Notes under the pieces: generated by a model
What the model was told of the DNA's origin: nothing
The model's input: the letters and a program-made list of their open reading frames with translations, nothing else
Database searches by the model: none
Position numbers and translations under genes: made by a program
Source: Chitinophagaceae bacterium UBA1953
GTDB taxonomy: Bacteria; Bacteroidota; Bacteroidia; Chitinophagales; Chitinophagaceae
Length of the DNA: 48,212 nucleotides
NCBI GenBank assembly: GCA_002336115.1
Contig: DDEN01000038.1
Location: forward strand, 1-48,212
Direction: 5' to 3'
Shown here: positions 32,497 to 40,489 of the stretch, in pieces
How the letters are laid out: the number at the start of each line of letters is the position of its first letter
How positions within the stretch are numbered: position 1 is the first letter of the stretch

Positions 32497-34299
32497 CTCT
32501 GTTTCTTTCATCAATACAATTGCCTGTTCCAGCAATTGGTCTTTTGTATCGGTTATTTCCACCCCGCTGAAAATGGCCAGTTCACAATCGTTTTTAAAAT
32601 GAAGAAACTGAGAAGCCAGTTCGTTGTAATGTTTATGCTTTAGCGTTTGTTCAATTAAATTACCAGAAGCATCTCCCTGCAATAAATGCAAACGATCATA
32701 AAAAAAGGCATGAACAGCATTAAGCAGCAACGTATAAAATTGTTTGTGATGAAGTGTATTCATTACATGCACAGCAGGTTGCAAATAATCGGCCACTGTT
32801 TTTTGCTGAACAGGAATTTCAGAGGCTTCTTTTGAAACAGGAGCTTTTTTTAGCTTCTCTTTATTTCGCTTGCCAACAAAAATAAACATACCTGCTCCCA
32901 GCAAAAGCAAACCTCCTCCGCAACATACCCAAACCCATGCCGGAACAGAAGATGATGTAATTGAAGCATTGTTCTGAATGAATAATTTCCGCTTCACTGC
33001 CTTTGTAACATTTAGCTGAAGTGGTTCCGATACAATACTATGATAGGTTTTTGTTTCGGGATCGAAATACGAAAAGCTAACCGAGGGAATTTTAAACACC
33101 CCTTCGTTTGAAACAGAAAAAGGAATATCGAATGTTTTACTTCCGCTTACAGGAATGGTTGTTTTTACAAGGTCTTCCTTCGTTGTAGCAGTAAATGAAT
33201 CAACTCCTGATGGCCAGTTAACAACAGGTGCTGTAATCATAGGGAGGTTACCGCTGCCTTTAATGGTAATACGAAGTACAGCATTATCATTTGCGGCAAT
33301 GGATTTTTGCAGCAGTTCAGCTTTCATTCCAAACTTACCTACTGCGCCGGTAAAACTCTCCGGCTTGTTTTGTTTTGGAAGTTCCTGTACTATCAGTTTC
33401 AGTTCAGGTGTTTTGATTAAGATATTTTCGGTTACCAAATTTTCCCTGCTTATTTCCGCTTCCTTCATCTTTTGCACCATTGCCTCCAGCCACGTTGGAC
33501 CACCCTTTGCATTTGTTTCTTTAGTTAGCTTTATCAGGTGTACGGCATTTTCAACTTCAACAGGTTCAATAAGCAACTCGCCCGATAATAAAGGGAACAA
33601 CTGTACTTTACGAATGAGGTAACAATTGAATGTTTTGCCTTTAATCTTTTCTTTGGAAAAAATAGTTTTTTCATTATTGTCAAGATCAATTACTGAAAAA
33701 CCATTAAGCGAAGGAAGTTTCAGAATTTTCGACTCACTGTTCAATCTTGTTAACAGCTTAAATGTTGCCAGAACAGGTTCGCCTGTAAAGCATGTTTTTT
33801 TATCAATACTCGCCTCAACAAACAGGTTGTCTGCAATTTTTTGTTTTGCATTTTCGCCGGGCAATAAATAATAATCGGGTTTTTCTTGTGTAGTTGTACT
33901 TGATGCCTCGGCATCTGCTACATCCATAACCAAGGGATCGGAATTGTACAGCTTGCCATCCACTTTTACCAATGCAGAAGCAACAGGAAGTTTTCCTTTT
34001 ATCTTTGGTTTTAATGTAACGGTATAACTGATGTATTCAGTAAGCGCCCCATTTATCCAAGTTGCGCCGGTTGACTGATGCACATTTCCAACCTGTTCAA
34101 ATTGTCTGAATACAGGAGGTTTAAATTCATCCACACTCTTTGTTCCCGTTGCAAGAAATTCTAATTGAAAAATTTCATTTACCTGTACCGTTGTTTTGCT
34201 GGGAATAGCTGAAAGTTTTACCTGAGCGGAAGAAGCCAATGCTATGCAGGTAAGAACAGCAGTTAAACAAAACTTCTCATATATTTTGTTGCCTGGCAT
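32479..34299 (-). CDS. batD: BatD family membrane-anchored protein
   Basis: BatD belongs to the Bat (Bacteroides aerotolerance) proteins linked to oxygen or stress tolerance. The 606-aa product has a signal peptide (to LASSAQ), a long periplasmic beta-rich part with the early motif VQVNEIFQLEF, one transmembrane helix (WVWVCCGGGLLLLGAGMFIFVG, about residues 453-474) and a cytosolic helical tail. The ATG at 34299 follows a TAATTTTG box by 6 nt; the earlier TTG (34308) lies inside the box. batD normally sits with moxR, batA, batB and batC, but none of these is adjacent here. Confidence 0.88.
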   Translation of the reverse strand: MPGNKIYEKFCLTAVLTCIALASSAQVKLSAIPSKTTVQVNEIFQLEFLATGTKSVDEFKPPVFRQFEQVGNVHQSTGATWINGALTEYISYTVTLKPKIKGKLPVASALVKVDGKLYNSDPLVMDVADAEASSTTTQEKPDYYLLPGENAKQKIADNLFVEASIDKKTCFTGEPVLATFKLLTRLNSESKILKLPSLNGFSVIDLDNNEKTIFSKEKIKGKTFNCYLIRKVQLFPLLSGELLIEPVEVENAVHLIKLTKETNAKGGPTWLEAMVQKMKEAEISRENLVTENILIKTPELKLIVQELPKQNKPESFTGAVGKFGMKAELLQKSIAANDNAVLRITIKGSGNLPMITAPVVNWPSGVDSFTATTKEDLVKTTIPVSGSKTFDIPFSVSNEGVFKIPSVSFSYFDPETKTYHSIVSEPLQLNVTKAVKRKLFIQNNASITSSSVPAWVWVCCGGGLLLLGAGMFIFVGKRNKEKLKKAPVSKEASEIPVQQKTVADYLQPAVHVMNTLHHKQFYTLLLNAVHAFFYDRLHLLQGDASGNLIEQTLKHKHYNELASQFLHFKNDCELAIFSGVEITDTKDQLLEQAIVLMKETEKKIGK

Positions 34300-34305
34300 G
34301 ACTAA

Positions 34306-34313
34306 CAAAATTA
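34306..34313 (-). promoter_or_regulatory. -7 box TAATTTTG of batD
   Basis: Read on the minus strand, TAATTTTG ends 6 nt before the ATG at 34299, predicting a nearly leaderless message. Confidence 0.55.
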
Positions 34314-34389
34314 AACCCTGATGCCCGTTATTTATTCAACAGTGTCTGTAACGGGATGTTAAATGATGATGAATGAAAGGCCTAAATAG

Positions 34390-35106
34390 TTACAAATCGC
34401 CCAACTGTGGTCTGATTGTGATTTCTTCCACACACGCCTGTGGCGAAAGTTGCGAAGCCGCATAAATCATTTTGGCAATATCATCTGCTTCCATGATACG
34501 TTTGTTTGAATTGTCAAAATCGCCCCATGAATCAGTTAATACTGCACCCGGAAAAACGGAAGTAACTTTTATATAATGTGGTTTTAATTCTTCACGCAGG
34601 TTTTTGCTGAAACCATTCAGTGCAAATTTGCTGATGCTGTATGCACCTCCGTTGCTGTAGGCGTGCAGCGAAGCAATGGAGCACATGTTAAAAATATGCC
34701 CTTTTGACCCATGCAGCATACTTTGCCTCATCATGTGTGGCAACACTTTTCGTGTAAGATGATAAGCACTGTATAAATTAATGGCCATCATCTCTTCCAG
34801 CAACCCCTCTTCTTCGTTATACACACTGCCTGGCAAAAAGTTTCCGGCGTTATTCACCAATACATCAATTGAAATACTGTTATCAATCAGCCATTGACCA
34901 AAATTTTCCACCTCATCTTTTTTGCTCAGGTCTCTTGCCTTTGCTTTTATTTTAAGACCGGGGTATTTAACCTGCAGCTCCTTCATGGTGGCATATAAAG
35001 CCGTTTCATTTTTTGAGCATATATATAAATTATGTCCATTTGCTGCAAATACTTCAGCAACAGCTTTTCCAATTCCTCTTGAGGCCCCGGTTATAACAAC
35101 GTTCAT
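34390..35106 (-). CDS. Short-chain dehydrogenase/reductase (classical SDR)
   Basis: The 238-aa protein has the classical SDR order: VVITGASRGIGKAVAEVF (cofactor motif TGxxxGxG), NNAGNF, catalytic Ser in NMCSIASLHAYS and YSISK (Tyr and Lys). VFPGAVLTDSWGDF follows in the usual place. An Arg after Ser in the glycine loop (SRGIG) suggests NADP(H). The substrate is unknown; the closest annotated types are 3-ketoacyl-ACP reductase or sepiapterin-reductase-like. The ATG at 35106 is preferred over the TTG before it. It is divergent from yjjG across a repeat-filled gap. Confidence 0.9.
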   Translation of the reverse strand: MNVVITGASRGIGKAVAEVFAANGHNLYICSKNETALYATMKELQVKYPGLKIKAKARDLSKKDEVENFGQWLIDNSISIDVLVNNAGNFLPGSVYNEEEGLLEEMMAINLYSAYHLTRKVLPHMMRQSMLHGSKGHIFNMCSIASLHAYSNGGAYSISKFALNGFSKNLREELKPHYIKVTSVFPGAVLTDSWGDFDNSNKRIMEADDIAKMIYAASQLSPQACVEEITIRPQLGDL

Positions 35107-35109
35107 CAA

Positions 35110-35215
35110 TTTTAGATTTTAGATTGTAGATTGCAGATTCTGATAACCAAATACAGGCGAACTTGTTTAGCAGATACGCTTATGCAAATCTAAAATCGTA
35201 AATCTGAAATCTGAA
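35110..35215. repeat. AAATCTGAAATC / TTTAGATTGTAGATT inverted word repeat
   Basis: TTTAGATT, TTAGATTG, TAGATTGC and AGATTC words (35110-35141) face GCAAATCTAAAAT, GTAAATCTG and AAATCTGAAAT (35184-35215), separated by about 40 nt of unrelated sequence. The right arm runs into the yjjG start codon. Confidence 0.7.
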
Positions 35216-35911
35216 ATGAAATATCGTCATCTCTTTTTCGACCTTGATCATACATTATGGGATTTTGATGCCAATGCCATGGAAACATTGAACAACGTTT
35301 ATCAGGATCTGCACCTGAAAGATGCCGGAGTGAACGATTTTAATCTTTTCTGCAAACAATACCTGCATCATAACGCCATTTTGTGGGACCGTTATCATCA
35401 TGGCTTTATCAACAGCGAAGAGCTGAAATGGAAAAGAATGTGGCGAACATTACTCGATTTTAAAATCGGCAGCGAAGAACTGGCACGTAAGATGAGTGAA
35501 TATTTCCTGGAAGTATTACCCACCAAGCAAACTCTTTTTCCATATACGCATGAAATTCTACAGCATCTTAAACAGAAAAATTACAGGCTCCATCTTATCA
35601 CCAACGGCTTTGAAAAAACACAATGGCGAAAATTAGACAACAGCCGGCTTGGACAATATTTTGAGGAAGTGATTACCAGCGAAACCAGCAACAGTGTTAA
35701 GCCAAACAAAGAAATTTTTGAATATGCTTTACGTATTACCGGAGCCACCTTGCCCGAAAGCATTATGATTGGCGATAACCTTGATGCAGATATTAAAGGG
35801 GCAATGAATGCCGGAATGGATGCTGTTTTTGTTAATCATCTTCAGGTAAAAACTGATGTTGAACCAACTTATACCATCCATCACCTGAAAGAGCTTGAAA
35901 ACATCTTCTGA
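35216..35911 (+). CDS. yjjG: HAD hydrolase, YjjG-type pyrimidine nucleotidase
   Basis: The 231-aa cytosolic phosphatase has the HAD nucleophile motif FFDLDHTLWDF (Asp9, Asp11), motif II LITNGF, motif III Lys in SNSVKPNKEIFEYAL and motif IV IMIGDNLDADIKGAMNAGM. The helical cap (about 15-90) and length match the YjjG branch, which dephosphorylates non-canonical pyrimidine nucleotides as house-cleaning. No promoter was found; an inverted word repeat lies directly upstream. Confidence 0.9.
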   Translation: MKYRHLFFDLDHTLWDFDANAMETLNNVYQDLHLKDAGVNDFNLFCKQYLHHNAILWDRYHHGFINSEELKWKRMWRTLLDFKIGSEELARKMSEYFLEVLPTKQTLFPYTHEILQHLKQKNYRLHLITNGFEKTQWRKLDNSRLGQYFEEVITSETSNSVKPNKEIFEYALRITGATLPESIMIGDNLDADIKGAMNAGMDAVFVNHLQVKTDVEPTYTIHHLKELENIF

Positions 35912-35938
35912 ATTCCTGTTTACCATTCATTGATTTGT

Positions 35939-35969
35939 TTTGAACAGTAAACAGGCAATCTTACATTTG
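35939..35969 (+). promoter_or_regulatory. Promoter TTTG-N19-TACATTTG of the small secreted-protein cluster
   Basis: TTTG (35939-35942) and TACATTTG (35962-35969) are 19 nt apart, a near-ideal Bacteroidota promoter. It ends 10 nt before the GTG at 35980 and probably drives 35980-37139. Confidence 0.7.
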
Positions 35970-35979
35970 CCACATTACA

Positions 35980-36369
35980 GTGAAAGCAGTTACTACCATA
36001 TTTGTTATTCTGGCTTTTTTTATAAAAAGCTTCAGCAGTTCGCTGGTTTTGCTTGATTACGTTATGAATAAGCATGCCTATGAGCTGAAATGCTGTAACA
36101 AAGCAAACCCGAAACTGAAATGTCACGGCCGCTGCCAGATGATGAAGAAACTACAGGAAGAAGAAAAAAAGGAGAAACAGGAACAGGAAAAAAATAGCGA
36201 AATAAAAACTGAGCCATTATCATCACGTTCGTTTTTTGCATCTGTCCATTTGCCCGAAATTACCGGCATAAATACCGGCACTTTACTTCTGAGTAAAAGC
36301 GGCAAAACGGTTCAGAGGTCGGCAGATATTTTTCATCCTCCTAAAAACAACTGCCCCCCTTTTTCATAA
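35980..36369 (+). CDS. Small Cys/Lys-rich exported protein, possible metal binder
   Basis: The 129-aa product starts with GTG and has a hydrophobic N-terminal segment (about 5-25). Then comes YELKCCNKANPKLKCHGRCQMMKKLQEEEKKEK: a Cys pair, a C-x-G-x-C motif and a charged helix. I recall small Bacteroidota proteins of this pattern (NKxKPKxxCxGxC) near copper-handling and TonB genes. The C-terminus ends ADIFHPPKNNCPPFS, sharing FHPP with the protein at 20820-21245. It leads three small genes, the last a YHS-domain lipoprotein. Metal binding in the periplasm is inference from the Cys motif and the neighbours. Confidence 0.75.
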   Translation: MKAVTTIFVILAFFIKSFSSSLVLLDYVMNKHAYELKCCNKANPKLKCHGRCQMMKKLQEEEKKEKQEQEKNSEIKTEPLSSRSFFASVHLPEITGINTGTLLLSKSGKTVQRSADIFHPPKNNCPPFS

Positions 36370-36410
36370 ACACAGAACATTCACAATTCATAATTATTAA
36401 ACTGATCTCA

Positions 36411-36812
36411 ATGAGAATATTATTTTTATTATTTGTATTTACCGTGGCATCTTACGGTTCAAAGGCTCAGCAAAAAGCAGAATGGAAAGAAATAAAGGCA
36501 TTCCATGCTATTATGAGCAAAACATTTCACCCGGTTGAGGAAAACAATTTTCAGCCTTTAAAAAACAATGCAGCTTCTTTACTTAATGCAGCAAAAGCAT
36601 GGAACAAAAGCGATGTTCCTGAAGGGTACAATAAAAAAATAATCAAACCTGTTTTAAAGCGTCTTGTTGCTGAATGTAAAGAGCTGAATAAAGCAGTTAA
36701 AGATGGGAAATCAGATGCTGAACTAAAACAGCTTATTACAAAAGCACATGATACTTTTCATGAACTTACCGAAAAATGCAACGGTGGAGAAGAAGAACAC
36801 AAGCAGCATTAA
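36411..36812 (+). CDS. Exported helical hypothetical protein
   Basis: The 133-aa product has a signal peptide (MRILFLLFVFTVASYGSKAQ). The mature part is a bundle of amphipathic helices with scattered His (EIKAFHAIMSKTFHPVEENNF, AHDTFHELTEKC) and a His/Glu tail (GGEEEHKQH). The helix pattern recalls cytochrome c'-like folds, but there is no CxxCH heme motif, only one Cys near the end. It lies 41 nt after the Cys-rich protein and 21 nt before the YHS protein, so they form an operon. A role in metal binding is a guess. Confidence 0.72.
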   Translation: MRILFLLFVFTVASYGSKAQQKAEWKEIKAFHAIMSKTFHPVEENNFQPLKNNAASLLNAAKAWNKSDVPEGYNKKIIKPVLKRLVAECKELNKAVKDGKSDAELKQLITKAHDTFHELTEKCNGGEEEHKQH

Positions 36813-36833
36813 CAGCAACAACAATAAATTAAA

Positions 36834-37139
36834 ATGACAATGAAATTTCTATTAATAATTGTGGCATTTTTTTCCATTGCAATGTTTGCTTGCAATTCGG
36901 GTGGTGAGAAAAAGCAAAGTCAGGAAAGCATGCAGGAGCAACCGAAACAAACCACAGAAGAAGCCAATAAGTTCAAGGATGTAACATTCGATTCAAAAAA
37001 AGATCTCGTTTGCGGCATGCCTGTTACAGCAGGCGTTTCCGATACTGCACACTATAAAGAAAAAGTGTACGGCTTTTGCAGTAAAGAATGTAAAGATGAA
37101 TTTGAAAAAAATCCATCTGCATTTATTGCTGAAAAATAA
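36834..37139 (+). CDS. YHS-domain lipoprotein
   Basis: The 101-aa product has a lipobox (AMFAC, about residue 20), a Gln/Glu/Lys-rich spacer and a YHS-type domain (about 55-97): DLVCGMPVTAGVSDTAHYKEKVYGFCSKECKDEFEKNP. The three cysteines (CGM, FCSKEC) are those that bind copper or other soft metals in YHS and TRASH domains. It is the last gene of the small-protein cluster and ends at a terminator. Heavy-metal handling in the periplasm is the likely role. ATG 36834 or the second ATG (36840) can start it. Confidence 0.85.
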   Translation: MTMKFLLIIVAFFSIAMFACNSGGEKKQSQESMQEQPKQTTEEANKFKDVTFDSKKDLVCGMPVTAGVSDTAHYKEKVYGFCSKECKDEFEKNPSAFIAEK

Positions 37140-37156
37140 GGGCATCCTGAAAAAAG

Positions 37157-37190
37157 AAAAGGCATTTGAAATTTTCAAATGCCTTTTTTA
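37157..37190. terminator. Bidirectional terminator AAAAGGCATTTGAA/TTCAAATGCCTTTT
   Basis: A 14-bp stem with a 3-nt loop and flanking A/T runs separates the YHS gene from the convergent psd gene. Confidence 0.88.
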
Positions 37191-37204
37191 TTGTGTTGGT
37201 TTTT

Positions 37205-37855
37205 TTAATACTCAGCTAAAACCGTTATGCCTGCTTTTACTTTTTCATTCAGCTTTACATTAACTTTTACTCCCGGAGGTAATACCAGGTCAACCCTTGA
37301 ACCAAATTTAATAAAACCAAGCTCACCACCCTGTTGTACTTTTTGGCCAGGTTGCAGGTAATTTACAATACGTTTTGCTACAGCACCAGCAATTTGTTTT
37401 ACAAGAATTGTAATACGCCCATCAGTTAAAACAACGCTATGACGTTCATTTTCGGTTGATGATTTCGGATTCCATGCAACAAGGTATTTCCCTTTGTGAT
37501 ATTTTGAATACAATACTTCACCACTGATTGGGTTGAGGTTTACGTGTACGTTAGCCGGGCTCATAAATACACTCAATTGCAAACGTGTTTCCTGGAAATA
37601 TTCTGTATCAATAATTTCTTCAATTACCACCACCTTGCCGTCGCACGGGCTGTAAATAGCCTGATTATTTTCGGGAGTAATTCTCTTTGGTAAACGGAAA
37701 AAAGACACAATAAAGAGAAACATAATCAAGGTAGCGCCGAAAATGATCCACGAAAAAATGGATGATCCCAGAAAAACAAATACAAGCAGGTTGATAATTG
37801 CAAATACTACTGCAGCGATGGAAATACTCTGATATCCTTCTCTGTGAATTGTCAT
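37205..37855 (-). CDS. psd: Phosphatidylserine decarboxylase, short form
   Basis: Psd makes phosphatidylethanolamine from phosphatidylserine at the inner membrane. The 216-aa proenzyme has two N-terminal hydrophobic helices (about 12-52), YSPCDGKVVVIEE, the FMSPANVHVNLNPISGEV core and the self-cleavage site FGS (184-186), whose Ser becomes the pyruvoyl group. The ATG at 37855 is preferred; a longer frame overlaps the next gene upstream. TACTTTCG, 20 nt before the start, may be a promoter, although the gene also follows cdsA and a lipoprotein on the same strand with a 37-nt gap. Confidence 0.93.
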   Translation of the reverse strand: MTIHREGYQSISIAAVVFAIINLLVFVFLGSSIFSWIIFGATLIMFLFIVSFFRLPKRITPENNQAIYSPCDGKVVVIEEIIDTEYFQETRLQLSVFMSPANVHVNLNPISGEVLYSKYHKGKYLVAWNPKSSTENERHSVVLTDGRITILVKQIAGAVAKRIVNYLQPGQKVQQGGELGFIKFGSRVDLVLPPGVKVNVKLNEKVKAGITVLAEY

Positions 37856-37892
37856 GTAATTTAATTGAACTGCGAAAGTACGATTATTCAGT

Positions 37893-38558
37893 TTACTCGT
37901 ATTTTCTGAATCCGAACTTCTTCCAGTAGTTTTTGGCAAAATCAATAAAAGCATGCGGGGCTTCTTTAAAAGAAGCATCTACTGTCATAGCTCCTCCTAT
38001 TGTATCTTTTTGCAACACCATTAGTTCTTCGCCCCGTATGGCATATTTTTCACCCTTTTCATACATAATAAGTTTTTTAACATCAGGGCTTACATCGCCT
38101 TTGCAACTGAGAGCATATACCATCGTTACTTCTGCATAACCGTTGCTGTCAAGATCGGTGATGGAAAGCTGATCGTCATAAAATGAACAGGTTACATCCA
38201 CATTACAATCCTGTATGTAATCGTTCATCTTCCATTTCTCCACAAATCCACTGTCAGATTTCTGATAAAGAATTGCTGACAAACGAGCTGAAGATGTTTC
38301 TTTTCCTTTTTCAATATACGAACCTGTTTCATATAACACCAGCCAGTTTTCGCCTGAAGCATCATGCCATTTTTTTGCACGTTTTAATTGGTAAGAATAA
38401 GGAACAGGTAACAAAGCACTTACCGCAGCTGTTACTTCTTCCGGTTTTGAAACAATATGTTCTTCAGCAGAATGTTTTTCCTGACCGGCCTGTTGTTTCG
38501 TTTTATCCCTGCACGAAAAAAGAAACAATAATGCACTCAAAAAAAGTAAACGCATCAT
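37893..38558 (-). CDS. Conserved lipoprotein, possibly M949_RS01915-like
   Basis: The 221-aa product has a lipobox (FLFSC, about residue 16). The mature part contains ARLSAILYQ, DCNVDVTCSFYDDQLSITDLDSNGYAEVTMVYALSC, then DVSPDVKKLIMYEKGEKYAIRG. The DLDSNGYAEV segment resembles a Ca-binding or FG-GAP-like loop and matches my memory of the M949_RS01915 surface-polysaccharide family; that assignment is tentative. It starts at the base next to the cdsA stop (no gap), so it is cotranslated with lipid synthesis genes, an unusual partner. Confidence 0.72.
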   Translation of the reverse strand: MMRLLFLSALLFLFSCRDKTKQQAGQEKHSAEEHIVSKPEEVTAAVSALLPVPYSYQLKRAKKWHDASGENWLVLYETGSYIEKGKETSSARLSAILYQKSDSGFVEKWKMNDYIQDCNVDVTCSFYDDQLSITDLDSNGYAEVTMVYALSCKGDVSPDVKKLIMYEKGEKYAIRGEELMVLQKDTIGGAMTVDASFKEAPHAFIDFAKNYWKKFGFRKYE

Positions 38559-39467
38559 TTATACAATCAGTTTTAATAATAACCAAACAAATGGCACTGC
38601 TATCAGCAATGAATCAAAGCGGTCAAGAAAACCACCATGACCCGGCATAAAACTTCCGCTGTCTTTTACATTGGCCATCCGTTTTATTTTGCTTTCAAGT
38701 AAATCGCCAAAGGTTCCTGCAACAGAACTGATGGCGGCTATCCCTGCCCATACCCACATTGATGAAGGCTGGCTCCAGTATCCAACAGCACCAACAACAA
38801 CAATGGCTAAAATAATGCCGCCAATTGTTCCTTCCCATGTTTTTTTAGGAGAGATGGAACTCAGCGGTGTTTTACCAATAAACGAACCAACAATGTAAGC
38901 CATTGTATCATTGATCCAGATTGAACCGATAATGATAAGCGGAATAAGATATCCGCTCATTTTTGCCAATGAAGTAGAAACACCTGCAAGTGTACCCTCC
39001 CCATCATGCGGCATCCACATGACACCACTGCGTATGTTGAGCAGCAATGCCCAGCTTAAAGAGATATAAATTAATCCCAAAACTGAATACCCAATATTTT
39101 TTAAACCCAGTTGTTTTGAAAAAAGCAATTCTGAAACAGGAATAATAAACAAGCCTACCAGCGCAAGTATCCATCCAATTGCATGAAGCGAAATTTCGGT
39201 GCCGGGAATAAACCAGTCGTTTGTAAAAAACAACATCAGTCCGTAACCCGCCATCATTATACCATATTTGTGAAAAGGATTGATGCTTTGGTAACCGGCA
39301 TCAATCAAACCAATTAATTTCTGGTATTCAAACCAGCAGCCAAAATGAATAATGCTGAAGAGTATAAGAAAGCTCCATCCATTCCACAATAATCCTGCAA
39401 GCATTACTGCTGCAAACAAAACAGCAGTGATGGTACGTGTTTTAAATGTTTGGACGTTAAATGCCAT
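38559..39467 (-). CDS. cdsA: Phosphatidate cytidylyltransferase
   Basis: CdsA makes CDP-diacylglycerol, the precursor of all major phospholipids. The 302-aa polytopic membrane protein has about eight hydrophobic segments and the C-terminal signature SISPKKTWEGTIGG followed by GDLLESKIKRMANVKDSG and GHGGFLDRFDSL. The stop codon touches the start codon of the lipoprotein gene. It follows the CPBP protease by 20 nt, and psd lies two genes on, so precursor supply and phosphatidylethanolamine synthesis are in one operon. Confidence 0.95.
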   Translation of the reverse strand: MAFNVQTFKTRTITAVLFAAVMLAGLLWNGWSFLILFSIIHFGCWFEYQKLIGLIDAGYQSINPFHKYGIMMAGYGLMLFFTNDWFIPGTEISLHAIGWILALVGLFIIPVSELLFSKQLGLKNIGYSVLGLIYISLSWALLLNIRSGVMWMPHDGEGTLAGVSTSLAKMSGYLIPLIIIGSIWINDTMAYIVGSFIGKTPLSSISPKKTWEGTIGGIILAIVVVGAVGYWSQPSSMWVWAGIAAISSVAGTFGDLLESKIKRMANVKDSGSFMPGHGGFLDRFDSLLIAVPFVWLLLKLIV

Positions 39468-39487
39468 GAGTATATTGATAACTTGTT

Positions 39488-40447
39488 CTACGAAAGAAAA
39501 TCTTTGTTTTCATCCGGTGCGGATACTGAAGATGCAATACTGTCCGGATAAATTTTTGTTGCAGATATTTTTTTCAGCAAATAAAATAAACTCACAACAA
39601 CTACAGCACTTATGGCACCGGCCCACAAAGGAGCACTTTCTCCTACTTCCATATCCACTTTTTTCTCCTTCATGTACTGGAAATAAAGAATCGTTACCAT
39701 TAACCCGTTATTAAAAAAATGTGCAGCAATGTTGTACCAGATGTTTCCGGTATAATAAAAGATATAACCCAGTATCATTCCCAATGCAAGACGTGGAATA
39801 AATCCATACCATGAAAAGTGAATAGCGCTGAAAATCATTGAGGTTATAAAAATCACAAGCCATGGAATTTTAAACCAGCGCATAAAAATATTCTGCATAG
39901 CTCCTCTGAAAAAAACTTCTTCCACCAATGCAGGAGCAAGTGCAATAATAATCATCGCAACAAAATAATCAACCGGTGTTTTAAATGTTGCCATCAGTTT
40001 CACCTGTTCGGCATACTGCGACTCCATTCCATCAAAAATCTTTTTCCAGCTTGCAGAAATAGGAATGGCTTTGTTTATTTCAGCCAAAGCTCCTACAAGT
40101 GGTAATGAGCAGAACATAATTAGCACAGCAACTGCTATGCGTTCAATTTTAATTCTGCTGCTAAATCCAAGGCGCTGGTATGGTTTTGGAGAAACAATGC
40201 GTGCTGTAACAATTGCAGGAACAAAAAAGATAATGATGGTTGAAACAACCTGAATCACTTTTACAGCATTGATATTAGCAGCATCAAACATATCTTTCTG
40301 CATGGTAAAAAGCGACTTGCCTGTCATTGCAATCCAGATAGGGATTGTTGCAACCGATCCAATAACAAAGCAGGCAATCCAGATGCCCATCAGGATTAAA
40401 AACTCAATTCCGGGCTCAAATTTGCGCTGATACTGATTTTCATACAT
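39488..40447 (-). CDS. CPBP family intramembrane metalloprotease
   Basis: The 319-aa membrane protein has about eight helices and the CPBP (CAAX protease/bacteriocin-processing, Abi) motifs: LVEEVFFRG (Glu176, Glu177, Arg181), FSAIH (His210) and a further His/Asn motif AAHFFNNG. Bacterial members are mostly uncharacterised; some relatives confer bacteriocin immunity. It is the first gene of an operon with cdsA, a lipoprotein and psd, so a link to membrane homeostasis is possible but unproven. It is divergent from dusB. Confidence 0.9.
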   Translation of the reverse strand: MYENQYQRKFEPGIEFLILMGIWIACFVIGSVATIPIWIAMTGKSLFTMQKDMFDAANINAVKVIQVVSTIIIFFVPAIVTARIVSPKPYQRLGFSSRIKIERIAVAVLIMFCSLPLVGALAEINKAIPISASWKKIFDGMESQYAEQVKLMATFKTPVDYFVAMIIIALAPALVEEVFFRGAMQNIFMRWFKIPWLVIFITSMIFSAIHFSWYGFIPRLALGMILGYIFYYTGNIWYNIAAHFFNNGLMVTILYFQYMKEKKVDMEVGESAPLWAGAISAVVVVSLFYLLKKISATKIYPDSIASSVSAPDENKDFLS

Positions 40448-40467
40448 AACAACTCGCTGAATCTGTT

Positions 40468-40475
40468 TAAATTTG
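40468..40475 (+). promoter_or_regulatory. -7 box TAAATTTG of dusB
   Basis: TAAATTTG fits TANNTTTG and ends 14 nt before the GTG start of dusB in the divergent gap. Confidence 0.55.
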
Positions 40476-40489
40476 CAATTCTTTTCAAC

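Noticed and set aside
37856..37978. A 41-codon extension of Psd
   Set aside because: It overlaps the lipoprotein gene upstream and has no family features.
39900..39960. The CPBP (Abi) protein as an abortive-infection defence gene
   Set aside because: The family name reflects a subset only; the neighbours are phospholipid genes, not defence genes.
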